Source: Bacillota bacterium (GTDB lineage: Bacteria > Bacillota > Clostridia > Acetivibrionales > JANLFN01). From it: a stretch of DNA of 41,069 nucleotides. Shown in pieces: positions 15,637-24,700 of the stretch; position 1 is the stretch's first letter, and each line of letters begins with the position of its first letter. The stretch spans positions 1 through 41,069 of the forward strand of contig JAEWTV010000138.1 in NCBI GenBank assembly GCA_023397675.1, written 5' to 3'. The position numbers and the translations under genes were made by a program. The notes under the pieces are model-generated. The model made no database searches. It was not told the origin of the DNA and was given only the letters and a program-made list of their open reading frames with translations.

Positions 15637-16662
15637 CTACCTGTTATTCATAATATTTATTATAGATTGAGCAATTGTCTGCGCCGCTTTAACCCTGAAG
15701 CCTTCCGAAAGAATTTTTCCAAGCTCGCCGGGGTTTGTCATGAAGCCAAGCTCTACAAGAACTGCTGGCATTTTAGTTGTTCTTAAAACAGCCAGTCCTG
15801 GCCTTGAAACAATCCCAAGATTTTTTGTTTTAAGTGACAAGGACAAGCTTTTTACCATTGAGGAGGCAATATCCCTTCCGCTAAGACCGTTAACTGTTTT
15901 TTCATCTGGGTAATAGAGAACCATGGTTCCCCTTACACTGCTTTTTCCAGGCATCGCATTATTATGTATACTGATAAACAAATCCGCATTCAAATCATTT
16001 GCCATTCCTGACCTTTCATAAAGCCCAACTGTTTCATCACCGGTCCTTGTGATATAAACATCGATGTCCTGCTGCTTGAGAATTGAATATACCCTGGAGG
16101 AAACATCAAAGTTAATATTCTTTTCATACAAGCTGCCAATATTTGCGCCTGTTTCGCTTCCACCATGACCTGGATCTATGACAACTCTGAATCCTTTTTT
16201 ATGAGAATTAAGATATGAACTGTCGGTATCGACCAAAACACTTGAGCTTCTCTGATCCCATAAAACACTTAATTTCATTGCCTCTGCAGCATACCTTACA
16301 GGTATCATAACAGTATTGCCTACAAGTATTGGTGCTGCGTCCAAGTTATTTACCACACCGTTGACAGTAACCTGATGTTTCCCTACGCTAAAAGCAATTA
16401 AACTGCCATCTTTCACTATAGTTAAATCACTGTCATTAACCTGAGTTACTGATACTCCTAATTTTTGCAGAGCAGAAGCTTCAATATAAATCCTGCCGTT
16501 ATAGGATACAGGCTCAACTGTCCATTGTGATACAGCCTCGCCCCTGACTACTATTCCTACATTAGCCTTCTTATAAGTTTCTGCGACAGTTTCCGCAAAG
16601 GATGTACTGTTAATAATTATTACAACCAATAAAAAAGATATCACTGAAAGCAGCTTTTTCAT
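15637..16662 (-). CDS. N-acetylmuramoyl-L-alanine amidase with copper-amine-oxidase-like domain
   Basis: A 341-residue secreted cell-wall hydrolase. A signal peptide spans residues 1-23 (ending SFAE). A stalk domain (about 35-147) of the copper amine oxidase N-terminal-like type follows (NGRIYIEASAL, VMIPVRYAAEAM). The Amidase_3 domain (about 157-341) carries the zinc ligands His166 (DPGHGG), Glu180 and His233 (SIHNN) plus catalytic Glu304 (VELGFM). It cuts the bond between muramic acid and the peptide stem. The ATG has GGGAGG 5 bases upstream. Such stalk domains probably bind cell wall; that is inference. Confidence 0.93.
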   Translation of the reverse strand: MKKLLSVISFLLVVIIINSTSFAETVAETYKKANVGIVVRGEAVSQWTVEPVSYNGRIYIEASALQKLGVSVTQVNDSDLTIVKDGSLIAFSVGKHQVTVNGVVNNLDAAPILVGNTVMIPVRYAAEAMKLSVLWDQRSSSVLVDTDSSYLNSHKKGFRVVIDPGHGGSETGANIGSLYEKNINFDVSSRVYSILKQQDIDVYITRTGDETVGLYERSGMANDLNADLFISIHNNAMPGKSSVRGTMVLYYPDEKTVNGLSGRDIASSMVKSLSLSLKTKNLGIVSRPGLAVLRTTKMPAVLVELGFMTNPGELGKILSEGFRVKAAQTIAQSIINIMNNR

Positions 16663-16746
16663 GTTAACCTCCCTATGTTGAATCTACTAGTTAACATAAT
16701 TTCGACGCACATTCAAGATATCCTCTATGTAATTATTTACAATAGA

Positions 16747-17556
16747 TCATTGGCTATTTACAACCATAATCTCGACTTTTCTCCTGCCAAATTCACGTGC
16801 TTCCTTCAATGCAGACTCACCCAGGAAAATATCTATAATTTTGCCTTTTATCTTGCTTCCGGTGTCCTCTGCCGTATACCAGCCTGTCATCTGCTGGTAT
16901 GGTTTTGAGAACTTTACGTAAACAAGACTTCCAATCGGAATAAGATTGGGATCAACCGCAACCGTTCTACCCTTTACAGCCTTTTTTCCGCTAAAAGTAA
17001 TCCCATATTCACGGTGTCCAGGAAGCTTTCCGCAGCTTTCATAGGAAAGATCATACGCAGTAGCTATGTAATCCTGCATGAGAGGTTCGTCAGCCATAAG
17101 TTTTATGTCTCCAGTATCACTGGTATTAAACAACGGTTTTCGATAAATCAGTGACAGGTACTTTTGACTTATATTCTCCGGCTTTTGGTCTGTACTATAG
17201 AGAATAACAGGCTTTGTATATACTAATGACAAAAGGTCTCTTTTAAATAATGAAAAATTCTTAACTGAATCGGGGTTAGGATAGTAGAGAGTTACAGGTT
17301 TTTTGTATATCAGAGAAGCAATCCTTTGCTCAGGACTCTTGTAAATAAGCTCACGAATCTTGACTTGAGAAGTTTTAGCTTTCCCCACGGTACTCTGCTG
17401 AACTGATGTACCGGAACTGTGTGCAACATAATCTTCTTTTATGGCATTTTTACTGCCGCTGGCTTTTTTAAGCACAAGAACACCAAGAACGATATCAAGA
17501 ACTGCTATCTGCACCAAAACAACACATATAAGGCGGAATACTTTTTTGTTGTCCAT
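16747..17556 (-). CDS. 3D-domain protein (YocH/RpfB-type) with N-terminal repeats
   Basis: A 269-residue membrane-anchored protein with a hydrophobic helix at about residues 9-28. The C-terminal 3D domain (about 165-267) has the three aspartates: AVDPNLIPIGSLVYV, AEDTGSKIKG and IIDIFLG. The domain resembles the MltA barrel and acts on peptidoglycan. Between anchor and barrel sits a degenerate repeat, LIYKSP (70), SLIYKKPVTLYY (81), SLVYTKPVILY (110) and SLIYRKPLF (135), that I do not recognise. It lies 84 bases upstream of the amidase on the same strand, suggesting a shared role in wall turnover or spore germination. Confidence 0.85.
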   Translation of the reverse strand: MDNKKVFRLICVVLVQIAVLDIVLGVLVLKKASGSKNAIKEDYVAHSSGTSVQQSTVGKAKTSQVKIRELIYKSPEQRIASLIYKKPVTLYYPNPDSVKNFSLFKRDLLSLVYTKPVILYSTDQKPENISQKYLSLIYRKPLFNTSDTGDIKLMADEPLMQDYIATAYDLSYESCGKLPGHREYGITFSGKKAVKGRTVAVDPNLIPIGSLVYVKFSKPYQQMTGWYTAEDTGSKIKGKIIDIFLGESALKEAREFGRRKVEIMVVNSQ

Positions 17557-17602
17557 TTTGAGCTACCCATAAATGCATATATTATATTGCAGAAATACCA
17601 AA

Positions 17603-18130
17603 CTATCTTTTTAAAAAATGTCTGAGCTTATCCTTATAATATTGTACCAGCATGGATAAGACATAATCATATATGACAAAAACAAATTCAGAGGCGACAA
17701 TCACAATCCACCATGGGAATTTGACCTTTACAAGGTCCATAATATAATTGTTTACGAAAGTTATTGCAGCAAAGAGAACTATATTGTAAAAAATAACTTT
17801 TAGTATGTATTCAAGTACGATATTATTCAGTTTTTCTATATAAAACTTTACAACTCCGTACATACCAAAGAATGCTGCATACAAAAACGGAGCAGAAAAA
17901 CCTTTCATAGTAATAAATCCAAGCAGGGCTGAAGCTATATAAAACACCCACCCCGCCTTTATACCAAATTCTATTATAAATATAGCTACATAAAACGTAC
18001 TTAATGCATATAGAGCAAGCTTGGTAGTCGGCAGTATGGAAGCAAGTACAAGGGTTATTGCCGACAGAGCAAGAAGAATCCCGCCAAAGGCTACCTTTCT
18101 GGCACTAAATGAATTATTTCCTTCTGACAT
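17603..18130 (-). CDS. Integral membrane protein, possible ECF-transporter S-component-like
   Basis: A 175-residue polytopic protein with about five transmembrane helices and almost no soluble part. The N-terminus SARKVAFGGILLALSAITLV and the early ILPTTKLALYAL recall energy-coupling-factor substrate-binding subunits, but I cannot name a substrate and no EcfA/EcfT genes are present. The ATG has AAGGAG 5 to 6 bases upstream. It lies 23 bases after the DnaJ-domain gene and is probably in the same transcript as DUF5685 and DnaJ. Confidence 0.6.
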   Translation of the reverse strand: MSEGNNSFSARKVAFGGILLALSAITLVLASILPTTKLALYALSTFYVAIFIIEFGIKAGWVFYIASALLGFITMKGFSAPFLYAAFFGMYGVVKFYIEKLNNIVLEYILKVIFYNIVLFAAITFVNNYIMDLVKVKFPWWIVIVASEFVFVIYDYVLSMLVQYYKDKLRHFLKR

Positions 18131-18153
18131 AACTTCTCCTTAATCTATTATAA

Positions 18154-18768
18154 TTAACAGCAGTCTATCAAATCACCACCGGCACATTCGCAGCAGCAGT
18201 CTGAACACCATAAGCATTGGCAAACCTGACACATGTCTGGACCACTGTTATAACCTCTGCCGAATGAAGCGTTACGATATGCACCATTTGAATTGTTAAG
18301 TTTATTTAAAGTATTTCTGTATTCATAATTTGAGGGATCCATGTTTGCTGCATTTTGAATATTGTTGCGTGCTTCGTCATACCAACCTTTTCTTAAGCAT
18401 ACCAATCCTTTTAGATAATACCATTCAGCTCCCCTGTCGGAGGAACCTTCAAGCATATTTTCAGCAGCACCAACGTTTCCTCTGTTGATGTATGATCTTA
18501 CACGTTTGTAAAAATCATTGCTGTTTGTATTATTCCAGCCAGAATTTGAAGAAGTATCATACGAACCCTTGTTTGAAGCGTTTTTCATAAGGTATTCATA
18601 TGCTTCATTTATTTCTCTCAATTTTTCTTCGGCAAGCTCTGAAAGAGGATTGTTCTGATATTGATCAGGATGATACTTTTTAACCGATTCCCTGTATGCC
18701 TTTTTTATTTCCTCTTCACTTGCACCTTCTTTAATTCCTAAAACTTCATATGGATTTCTCAATTTCAT
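18154..18768 (-). CDS. DnaJ-domain protein with TPR-like middle and Cys-rich tail
   Basis: A 204-residue protein. The J domain (1-63) has NPYEVLGIKEGASEEEIKKA and the essential HPD at 33-35, so it should stimulate a DnaK partner. A middle helical region (about 85-155) looks like tetratricopeptide repeats (AENMLEG, AEWYYLKGLVCLRKGWYDEA). The last 26 residues contain ten cysteines (MCQVCQCLWCSDCCCEC... DCC), unlike the CxxCxGxG repeats of true DnaJ. Its ATG overlaps the TGA of the DUF5685 gene (ATGA), so the two are translationally coupled. Confidence 0.85.
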   Translation of the reverse strand: MKLRNPYEVLGIKEGASEEEIKKAYRESVKKYHPDQYQNNPLSELAEEKLREINEAYEYLMKNASNKGSYDTSSNSGWNNTNSNDFYKRVRSYINRGNVGAAENMLEGSSDRGAEWYYLKGLVCLRKGWYDEARNNIQNAANMDPSNYEYRNTLNKLNNSNGAYRNASFGRGYNSGPDMCQVCQCLWCSDCCCECAGGDLIDCC

Positions 18769-19631
18769 GCAACCCCTATCTTTAATATTTGCTCCGTCTT
18801 ACGTAGCATTCCCATATATATAATGTTCTCAACAAGCTCCTTGTTCTTTTTGAAATCAAGAAGCTCACATGTTCTTGCAATTTCTCCAAGCGTATAAGTC
18901 AAATTGAACTCAACCTTGGTTTTAATACTTTCCCTGAATTTTTCCGCAGTCTCATTATTATAACCATATTGCAGCAAAAGCGGGTTGTAGGAATTCTTTT
19001 TAATATCCTTTTCTATATCATCATATGCATCAACAATATAAACCCATTTCCCAACATTGTAGCCAATCCACCTTAAAGCCTTTTCAAGCTTTTCCTCTTT
19101 ACAAAGCGGTTTATAGGCAAAAATTTCTTCCATAAGCTTTGCAAAAGGTTCCGCAGCTCTGTCCATGGAATCACATTTGTCATGTTCCAGTTTGGACAAT
19201 TCCTGTAACCTTTGTTCAATTATAACACATTTCTCTTTGTGTTCCTTCATTAATTTTTTTTTGGCAGAATTGAGAAGCAAGGTCGCTGTGCCAGACTTTA
19301 CAGACCGTTCGTCTTTCCAATTATCCAATAAATTATAATACGCAAGCAGTACATTTATGTCTGATGCATACTCTATTGCCTTTGAATTTTTTGCGATATG
19401 TCTTTTTTTCACCGGATGTGCAATACATTTCTGAGGACATACATGAACATTTTCACCCTCCAAAGAAGATAAAAACAGTGCAAGGAAAGTTGTATCATAG
19501 TTCAGCAGAAACCTTTTGGACTGTCCGCATCTTTTTCCAATAGACTTGCAAAGACCACAATAATACGCCCTGAACATTTCATATTCCCTTATTTTTAACT
19601 CCGGCTTTTCCGGAAGTATATATCCAAACAC
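18765..19631 (-). CDS. DUF5685 family protein
   Basis: A 288-residue conserved clostridial protein of unknown function. It begins with FGYILPEKPELKIREYE and has the cysteines C25 and C28 (YCGLC), C35, and C65 and C69 (HVCPQKC), a likely metal-binding set, followed by a mostly helical body. The start is GTG at 19631 with AGAGG upstream. It is translationally coupled to the Cys-tailed DnaJ protein, so it may be that co-chaperone's client or partner (inference). The upstream 130 bases are AT-rich with no gene. Confidence 0.75.
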   Translation of the reverse strand: MFGYILPEKPELKIREYEMFRAYYCGLCKSIGKRCGQSKRFLLNYDTTFLALFLSSLEGENVHVCPQKCIAHPVKKRHIAKNSKAIEYASDINVLLAYYNLLDNWKDERSVKSGTATLLLNSAKKKLMKEHKEKCVIIEQRLQELSKLEHDKCDSMDRAAEPFAKLMEEIFAYKPLCKEEKLEKALRWIGYNVGKWVYIVDAYDDIEKDIKKNSYNPLLLQYGYNNETAEKFRESIKTKVEFNLTYTLGEIARTCELLDFKKNKELVENIIYMGMLRKTEQILKIGVA

Positions 19632-19761
19632 CTGAAACCTCTTGTCTAAATGTATTTTTAAAATGATAATTTATACTATATTAACATAAGGGTTAAAAAA
19701 TATAAATATATACATAAATAAAGTTACAGAAGATTTACATTTGAAATTAGGATTACAAAAA

Positions 19762-19953
19762 CAAAGTCTTTGAAAAAGAATAAAACGAAGACTTTGGTAC
19801 CAAACTTCTGAAAAAATAAACAATGTGAGTTTGGTAGTACAGCTTAAGGAAAGCATAAAAAATTAATGAAGAATTGATGCTTTCCACCTGTGAAAGAAAT
19901 GCTATTAACGGAAATTGATAAAGTCAAGGTAGAACTATAATTTCCTAAGCATT
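19762..19953. other. Array of four consecutive stem-loops in a non-coding gap
   Basis: Four inverted repeats follow one another in the 366-base gap between DUF5685 and pgsA. (1) CAAAGTCTT/AAGACTTTG at 19762-19796, loop 17. (2) TACCAAAC/GTTTGGTA at 19798-19836, loop 23. (3) GGAAAGCAT/ATGCTTTCC at 19848-19885, loop 20. (4) AATGCT and GGAAATT with AATTTCC and AGCATT at 19898-19953, loop 22. Stems 1 to 3 are perfect. Arms differ in sequence but the architecture repeats, and the first three plus-strand loops are A-rich. No ORF crosses it. It could be a structured RNA, a palindromic repeat cluster or protein-binding sites; strand is undetermined. Confidence 0.6.
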
Positions 19954-19984
19954 ATAAAAAAGTCCGGGAAACTTTTCCCGGACT
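19953..19984 (-). terminator. Terminator of pgsA
   Basis: A perfect 10-base stem AGTCCGGGAA/TTCCCGGACT with a 4-base loop (19961-19984), followed on the minus strand by TTTTTTATAATG. It lies 13 bases past the pgsA stop. Confidence 0.92.
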
Positions 19985-19997
19985 ATATAATATTCAT

Positions 19998-20522
19998 CTA
20001 CTGTCTGGATTCTTTTCTGATTGAGCTAAAGGTCCTTATGTACATAATGAACGCAAAAATCGTAGGTAATATGCCAAGCCCTGCTACTATACCGCTTGCA
20101 GGTTCATTCATCCTGAATACTATAATAAGAACAACAGCAAGATAGAATATTACAGTAGCCAGTTTTCCCCACCAGCTGGATGAAACAACATGGTGTTCTT
20201 TTTTTAAAAGGAATATGCTACCAATACCCATAAGTATTTCTTTTGCTGCTACTACCACCAATATTGGGAAAGGTATTCGCTTGTTAACTGTAAGCACCAC
20301 AAGAGCAGTTATTTGCATTAGCTTGTCCGCAGCAGGATCTGCAAGCTTACCCCAGGATGTAATCTTATTAAACCTTCTTGCTATGTATCCGTCAAGCACA
20401 TCTGTCAAACCACCCAATAGGAACAATAAAACGGCTATTGTGTAGCTTTCAAAGTACAAAAAATACCCGAATATAGGTATTATGATAAACCTTATAATAG
20501 TTAAAAGGTTTGGAATATTCAC
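19998..20522 (-). CDS. pgsA: CDP-diacylglycerol-glycerol-3-phosphate 3-phosphatidyltransferase
   Basis: A 174-residue polytopic membrane enzyme making phosphatidylglycerophosphate, the committed step to phosphatidylglycerol. The CDP-alcohol phosphotransferase motif D-G-x2-A-R...G-x3-D-x3-D is intact as LDGYIARRF and GKLADPAADK. The N-terminus MNIPNLLTIIRFIIIPIF is typical of PgsA. It starts with GTG and is preceded by GGTGGTGAG. It sits at the end of a minus-strand series below the thioesterase gene and has its own terminator. Confidence 0.93.
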   Translation of the reverse strand: MNIPNLLTIIRFIIIPIFGYFLYFESYTIAVLLFLLGGLTDVLDGYIARRFNKITSWGKLADPAADKLMQITALVVLTVNKRIPFPILVVVAAKEILMGIGSIFLLKKEHHVVSSSWWGKLATVIFYLAVVLIIVFRMNEPASGIVAGLGILPTIFAFIMYIRTFSSIRKESRQ

Positions 20523-20618
20523 CGACTCACCACCAGAACAAAAATTATCATGACTAGTTTAACACAAATCCATATTTTCTTTCAATTACAATTTATTTTT
20601 AAAAAAAATATATTTTCG

Positions 20619-21035
20619 TTACAGTATGCTTTTTTTAAGAAGTTGGTAAATCTCATCTGAGTGCTTTTTAATATTGACCGGTTTAAGTGCCTTGTCAGTC
20701 CACACATGATATGTTTCACCTGTTGCCAAAGGTACCGGTTCGTCTTTCCTGAATGCCTGATAATAAAAAACTACCCTTACAGGAGTAATCTCTTTCAATT
20801 GTGTTTTTACAATAATATTATCTTCATACTTCGCTGCGTTTTTATAATTACATTTAAGTTCTATCAATGGAAGCATAAAACCCATTTCTTCAACCTTTGA
20901 ATAAGGAAGTCCCATTTTCTTTATAAAGTCGGTACGCCCAGCTTCAAACCAAATCGGATAGTTTGAATGATGTACAATTCCCATCTGGTCTGTTTCCGCA
21001 TATCTGACTACAAATTCTGTTTCAGCTGTAAACAT
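20619..21035 (-). CDS. Acyl-CoA thioesterase (YbgC/4-HBT hotdog fold)
   Basis: A 138-residue single hotdog domain. The signature VRYAETDQMGIVHHSNYPIWFE holds the catalytic Asp (ETDQMG) and the helix-start residues of the 4-hydroxybenzoyl-CoA thioesterase family. It hydrolyses acyl-CoA thioesters; chain length cannot be told. Its location between a small conserved gene and pgsA fits a lipid-related role but is not proof. Confidence 0.88.
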   Translation of the reverse strand: MFTAETEFVVRYAETDQMGIVHHSNYPIWFEAGRTDFIKKMGLPYSKVEEMGFMLPLIELKCNYKNAAKYEDNIIVKTQLKEITPVRVVFYYQAFRKDEPVPLATGETYHVWTDKALKPVNIKKHSDEIYQLLKKSIL

Positions 21036-21055
21036 TGATTAATCACCAACCGGTA

Positions 21056-21092
21056 TAAAAATATTAAACCCGTGTAGCTTTAACACGGGGTT
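21056..21092 (-). terminator. Terminator between the 65-residue protein gene and the thioesterase gene
   Basis: Minus strand: AACCCCGTGT pairs with ACACGGGTT (one bulged C) around a short loop, then TTAATATTTTT. It lies 17 bases past the upstream stop, so the thioesterase gene may depend on read-through or its own promoter. Confidence 0.7.
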
Positions 21093-21108
21093 TTAAAATC
21101 ATAAAAAA

Positions 21109-21306
21109 TTAATAACCTTTTTCTATAATTACGCTATGTGCTTCTTCAACTTCAGCTTCCGGAACAAGCACTTCATAATAGTTATCGTTATTTTCGTGGT
21201 TTTTACTTATTGGCCTTAACTTTACAAGAATGCCTTCATTGCTAAGCAATTCTTCAAGTTTGGTGGCAATCTCCTTGCTTTGGGCCATATAGATTACCGT
21301 CCACAT
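21109..21306 (-). CDS. Small conserved protein, DUF2007-like
   Basis: A 65-residue soluble protein: MWTVIYMAQSKEIATKLEEL, then LVKLRPIS and YYEVLVPEAEVEEAHSVI. The beta-alpha-beta-beta-alpha pattern resembles small ferredoxin-like signal-transducing (DUF2007) domains. Function is unknown. It lies 20 bases after mtrB and is probably co-transcribed with it. Confidence that it is a real gene is high because of its clean start and tight spacing. Confidence 0.7.
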   Translation of the reverse strand: MWTVIYMAQSKEIATKLEELLSNEGILVKLRPISKNHENNDNYYEVLVPEAEVEEAHSVIIEKGY

Positions 21307-21326
21307 ATGAACACGCCCCTTTGATT

Positions 21327-21560
21327 TTATTCACCAGAATATATTTCCCCATGTTTACATAGTATTTTAGCCTTGCCTCTGATTTTTATTGCAGAGGTAT
21401 TCTCGGTAAACTGAGCTAAAAGCACTTCACCCTTATCAAGCTTTTCAGTATGGTGGAACTTCGTGTCTTTGCCTCTTGTAAGTCCGATTATAGTTACACC
21501 ATTCTCTTCTGCCCTTATAGCAATATAATCGCCCAGGACTTTCTCCAAATCTGAATCCAT
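21327..21560 (-). CDS. mtrB: trp RNA-binding attenuation protein TRAP
   Basis: A 77-residue TRAP homologue. The core IIGLTRGKDTKFHHTEKLDK, then GEVLLAQFTENTSAIKIRG, is nearly the Bacillus MtrB sequence. RNA-contact residues equivalent to Bacillus Glu36, Lys37, Lys56 and Arg58 are kept (TEKLD, IKIRG), as are the tryptophan-pocket Thr25 and Thr30 (LTRGKDT). TRAP forms an 11-subunit ring that, with tryptophan, binds spaced GAG/UAG triplets in trp leaders. The ATG at 21560 has GAGGTGG upstream. No folE, trp gene or anti-TRAP is in the window; the neighbour upstream is dnaE. Confidence 0.93.
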   Translation of the reverse strand: MDSDLEKVLGDYIAIRAEENGVTIIGLTRGKDTKFHHTEKLDKGEVLLAQFTENTSAIKIRGKAKILCKHGEIYSGE

Positions 21561-21577
21561 CAAACCACCTCGACATT

Positions 21578-21606
21578 ACTATATATTATTTACCTGCAAA
21601 AATCAA
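21578..21606 (-). promoter_or_regulatory. Candidate promoter of mtrB
   Basis: Minus strand TTGATT (21606-21601), 17 bases, TATAGT (21583-21578), about 18 bases before the mtrB ATG. The 150-base gap to dnaE otherwise holds AT-rich sequence with no gene. Confidence 0.5.
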
Positions 21607-21719
21607 TATTTTACTATATATCTTTTAATGTGCTAGAATTCCTTTTATTAACCCCGCTGGTAAGATAAAGCAGCTAACAATTTACAGAGTTATCATTGCC
21701 ATATATATAATTTTCCATA

Positions 21720-24700
21720 CTAAACAACTTTTACGTTTTCAGTTCCAAGCCTCTGTTCCAGTTCGCCAAGGAGAGTTTCACTAAGGGTAACGGAATACTT
21801 CCTCCAGCATTCTTCAACCGGTTTTTTCTCACTGTCATATATAAGCACAGGTATGTTCCCGCTGAAGAACTCAAGAAGAGACAACAGTCCTTTCATAAAA
21901 GCTGTATCATCAGCATGTTCAATTTTTAAAAACAGCTTTCTATTCTTAAAATCAATCTTCCTTTCAGTTTCCGGTGCATCACTCTGTGACGTTGATTTTA
22001 AAGGAAGGACAGTATCAGCAATAATTTTAGGTGCTTCGTCTTCCTTAACGCTTATTCGTCCATTGATCAGTACAATATTTTCCTCGGCCAGCAAACCTGA
22101 GAACTTGGAAAAGATCGCAGGAAAAACAATTATCTCCATAACTCCGTAAAGATCTTCAAGGTTAATAAAAGCCATCAGGTTATTGCTTTTTGTAGTTTTG
22201 GTTTTCCTTCCTGTAATTATTCCCCCTACTGAGACAAGCATTCCGTCGCGAATAGTTTTTATATCATTAAAAGCACTGTTTTCAATTGATTCAGGGTCTA
22301 ATGAATTCAAGTCCTTACTGAACAAAGATACTTTGGTGCTTATTTCGTTTTCATACTCACTTAATGGATGTCCGGAAATATAAAGTCCAAGCATTTCCTT
22401 TTCCATGGAAAGAAGCATTTTTACCGGATATTCTTTAATGTCAGGATACTCTTCCTCCACTGCTCCTATCTCTTCCTTGTTATCCGAAAACTCAAAAATG
22501 GATAGCTGACCCTGCATATTCCGTTTCCTTGCAGCCTGAATGCCATCTATCATTTTTTCATAAACGGCGCAAAGCTTTGACCTGTATACTCCAAAAGAAC
22601 TAAAGGCTCCACATTTAATAAGGCTTTCAATACATCGTTTATTGATATCCCTGCTGCCTATTCTTTCACAAAAATCCCTCAGTCCTTTAAATGGACCATC
22701 CTTTTCACGTTCTTCTATTATTGAACGGACTGCATTTTCTCCGACATTTTTAACTGCAGCCATTCCGAATCTAATTTTACCGTTTACAACTGTAAATTTG
22801 ACATAGCTCTCGTTAATATCCGGGGGCAAAACCTCTATATTCATTTTCTTGCATTCATGGACATACTCGGATACTTTCTCACTGCTTCCCAAAAAGCTGT
22901 TAAGAAGTGCTGCCATAAATTCAACAGGGTAATAGTATTTGAACCAGGCTGTTTGATAACCCACAACAGCATAAGCAGCCGCATGGGATTTATTAAAAGC
23001 ATAACTTGCAAAATCCATCATTTCATCAAAGATTTTGTTTGCGGTCTTTTCATCCACACCATTCCTGATTGCACCATTTACAACGATATTACCATTCTCA
23101 TCGGTTATTCCGTGGATGAAGTTCTGTCTTTCCTGCTCCATAACACTTATCTTCTTTTTTGACATTGCCCTTCTGACAAGGTCGGAACGTCCCATTGAAT
23201 AACCTGCCAGGTCACGTACTATCTGCATGACCTGTTCCTGATAAACCATACAGCCGTAAGTTACATCAAGAATCTTTTCCAGCAGAGGATGATGATATTT
23301 TACTTCCTTTGGGTTGTTTTTATTTCTTATATATCTCGGTATCTGATCCATCGGTCCGGGCCTGTACAAGGATATTCCAGCTATAATGTCTTCAAGTGAT
23401 GTAGGCTGAAGTTCCTTCATAAACTGCGTCATGCCCCCGCTTTCAAGCTGGAACACACCGGAGGTTTTGCCATCACCAATCATTTTGTAGATATTGGCAT
23501 CATCCATATCCAGGTTATCAAGATCGATACTTACCCCATAATTTCTTTTTATTAGCTCGACAGCATCCCTAATTACAGTAAGTGTCCTAAGCCCCAGGAA
23601 ATCCATCTTCAAAAGTCCAAGTTCTTCAAGAAGCCCCATGGTGAATTGTGTCGTTATACTTTCTTCATTCCTTTGTAGCGGAACATATTCGGTAATGGGA
23701 TCCTTTGAAATAACCACACCGGCAGCGTGAGTTGAGGCATGCCTTGGCATTCCTTCAAGCAGTTTTGCAGTATCTATAAGCAACTGCGCCCTTTCATCCT
23801 CATCATAAAGCTTCTTCATGTCAGGATTTAATTCAAGGGCCTTGTCTATATTCATACCTATCTGGAAAGGTATCATTTTAGCGACAATATCCACTTCATT
23901 ATATGGAATATCAAGAGCTCTTCCCACATCTCTGATAGCCGCACGTGCAGCCATTGTTCCAAAGGTTATTATCTGGGCAACCCTGTCCTTGCCATACTTT
24001 TCAACTACGTACTCAATAACTTCCTGACGTCTTTCGTAGCAAAAATCCACATCAATATCAGGCATGCTTATTCTTTCGGGGTTTAGAAATCTTTCGAAGA
24101 GCAGATTGAACCTCAAGGGGTTGACGTTGGTTATCCCAAGGCAATAAGCTACAAGGCTTCCCGCTGCCGAGCCCCTTCCAGGGCCCACCATTATCCCGTG
24201 GTCTTTTGAATACTTGATAAAATCCCATACTATAAGGAAGTAATCAACATACCCCATTTGTTTTATAATAGAAAGCTCATATTCAAGCTTTCCAGTTTTT
24301 TCATCGTCAGGATTTTCCCCGAACCTTTTTTTCAATCCATCATTACAAAGCTCTTTCAGATACTCGTAAGGGTCTTTCTGATCAGGAACCTGGTACTGTG
24401 GCAAATGAAGTTTGTGGAATTCCAATTCAACATTGCAGCGCTGTGCTATTTTCACTGTATTTTCAAGTGCTTCGGGAATGTTCTTAAACATATCATACAT
24501 TTCTTCAGGCGATTTTACATAGATTTCTTCTGTCGTAAACCTCATTCTGTCTTCATCATTAATGGTTTTCCCTGTTTGTATGCAAAGTAAGATTTCATGC
24601 GCCTTTGCGTCCTCACGGCGAAGGTAATGGGCATCGTTAGTTGCAACCAGAGGAATGCCTGTTTCCTTGCTAAGCCTAATAAGCCCCTGGTTTACAAGCT

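Noticed and set aside
18154..18244. Anti-TRAP-like zinc domain in the Cys-rich tail of the DnaJ protein
   Set aside because: The tail lacks the CxxCxGxG pattern of DnaJ and anti-TRAP zinc sites; cysteine spacing is irregular.
19762..19953. CRISPR array
   Set aside because: There is no repeated sequence unit, only repeated geometry; stem sequences differ and no cas genes are near.
22857..23162. Plus-strand ORFs of 60-110 codons inside dnaE, mutS2, typA and other minus-strand genes
   Set aside because: They overlap well-supported conserved genes, lack ribosome sites and show no recognisable domains.
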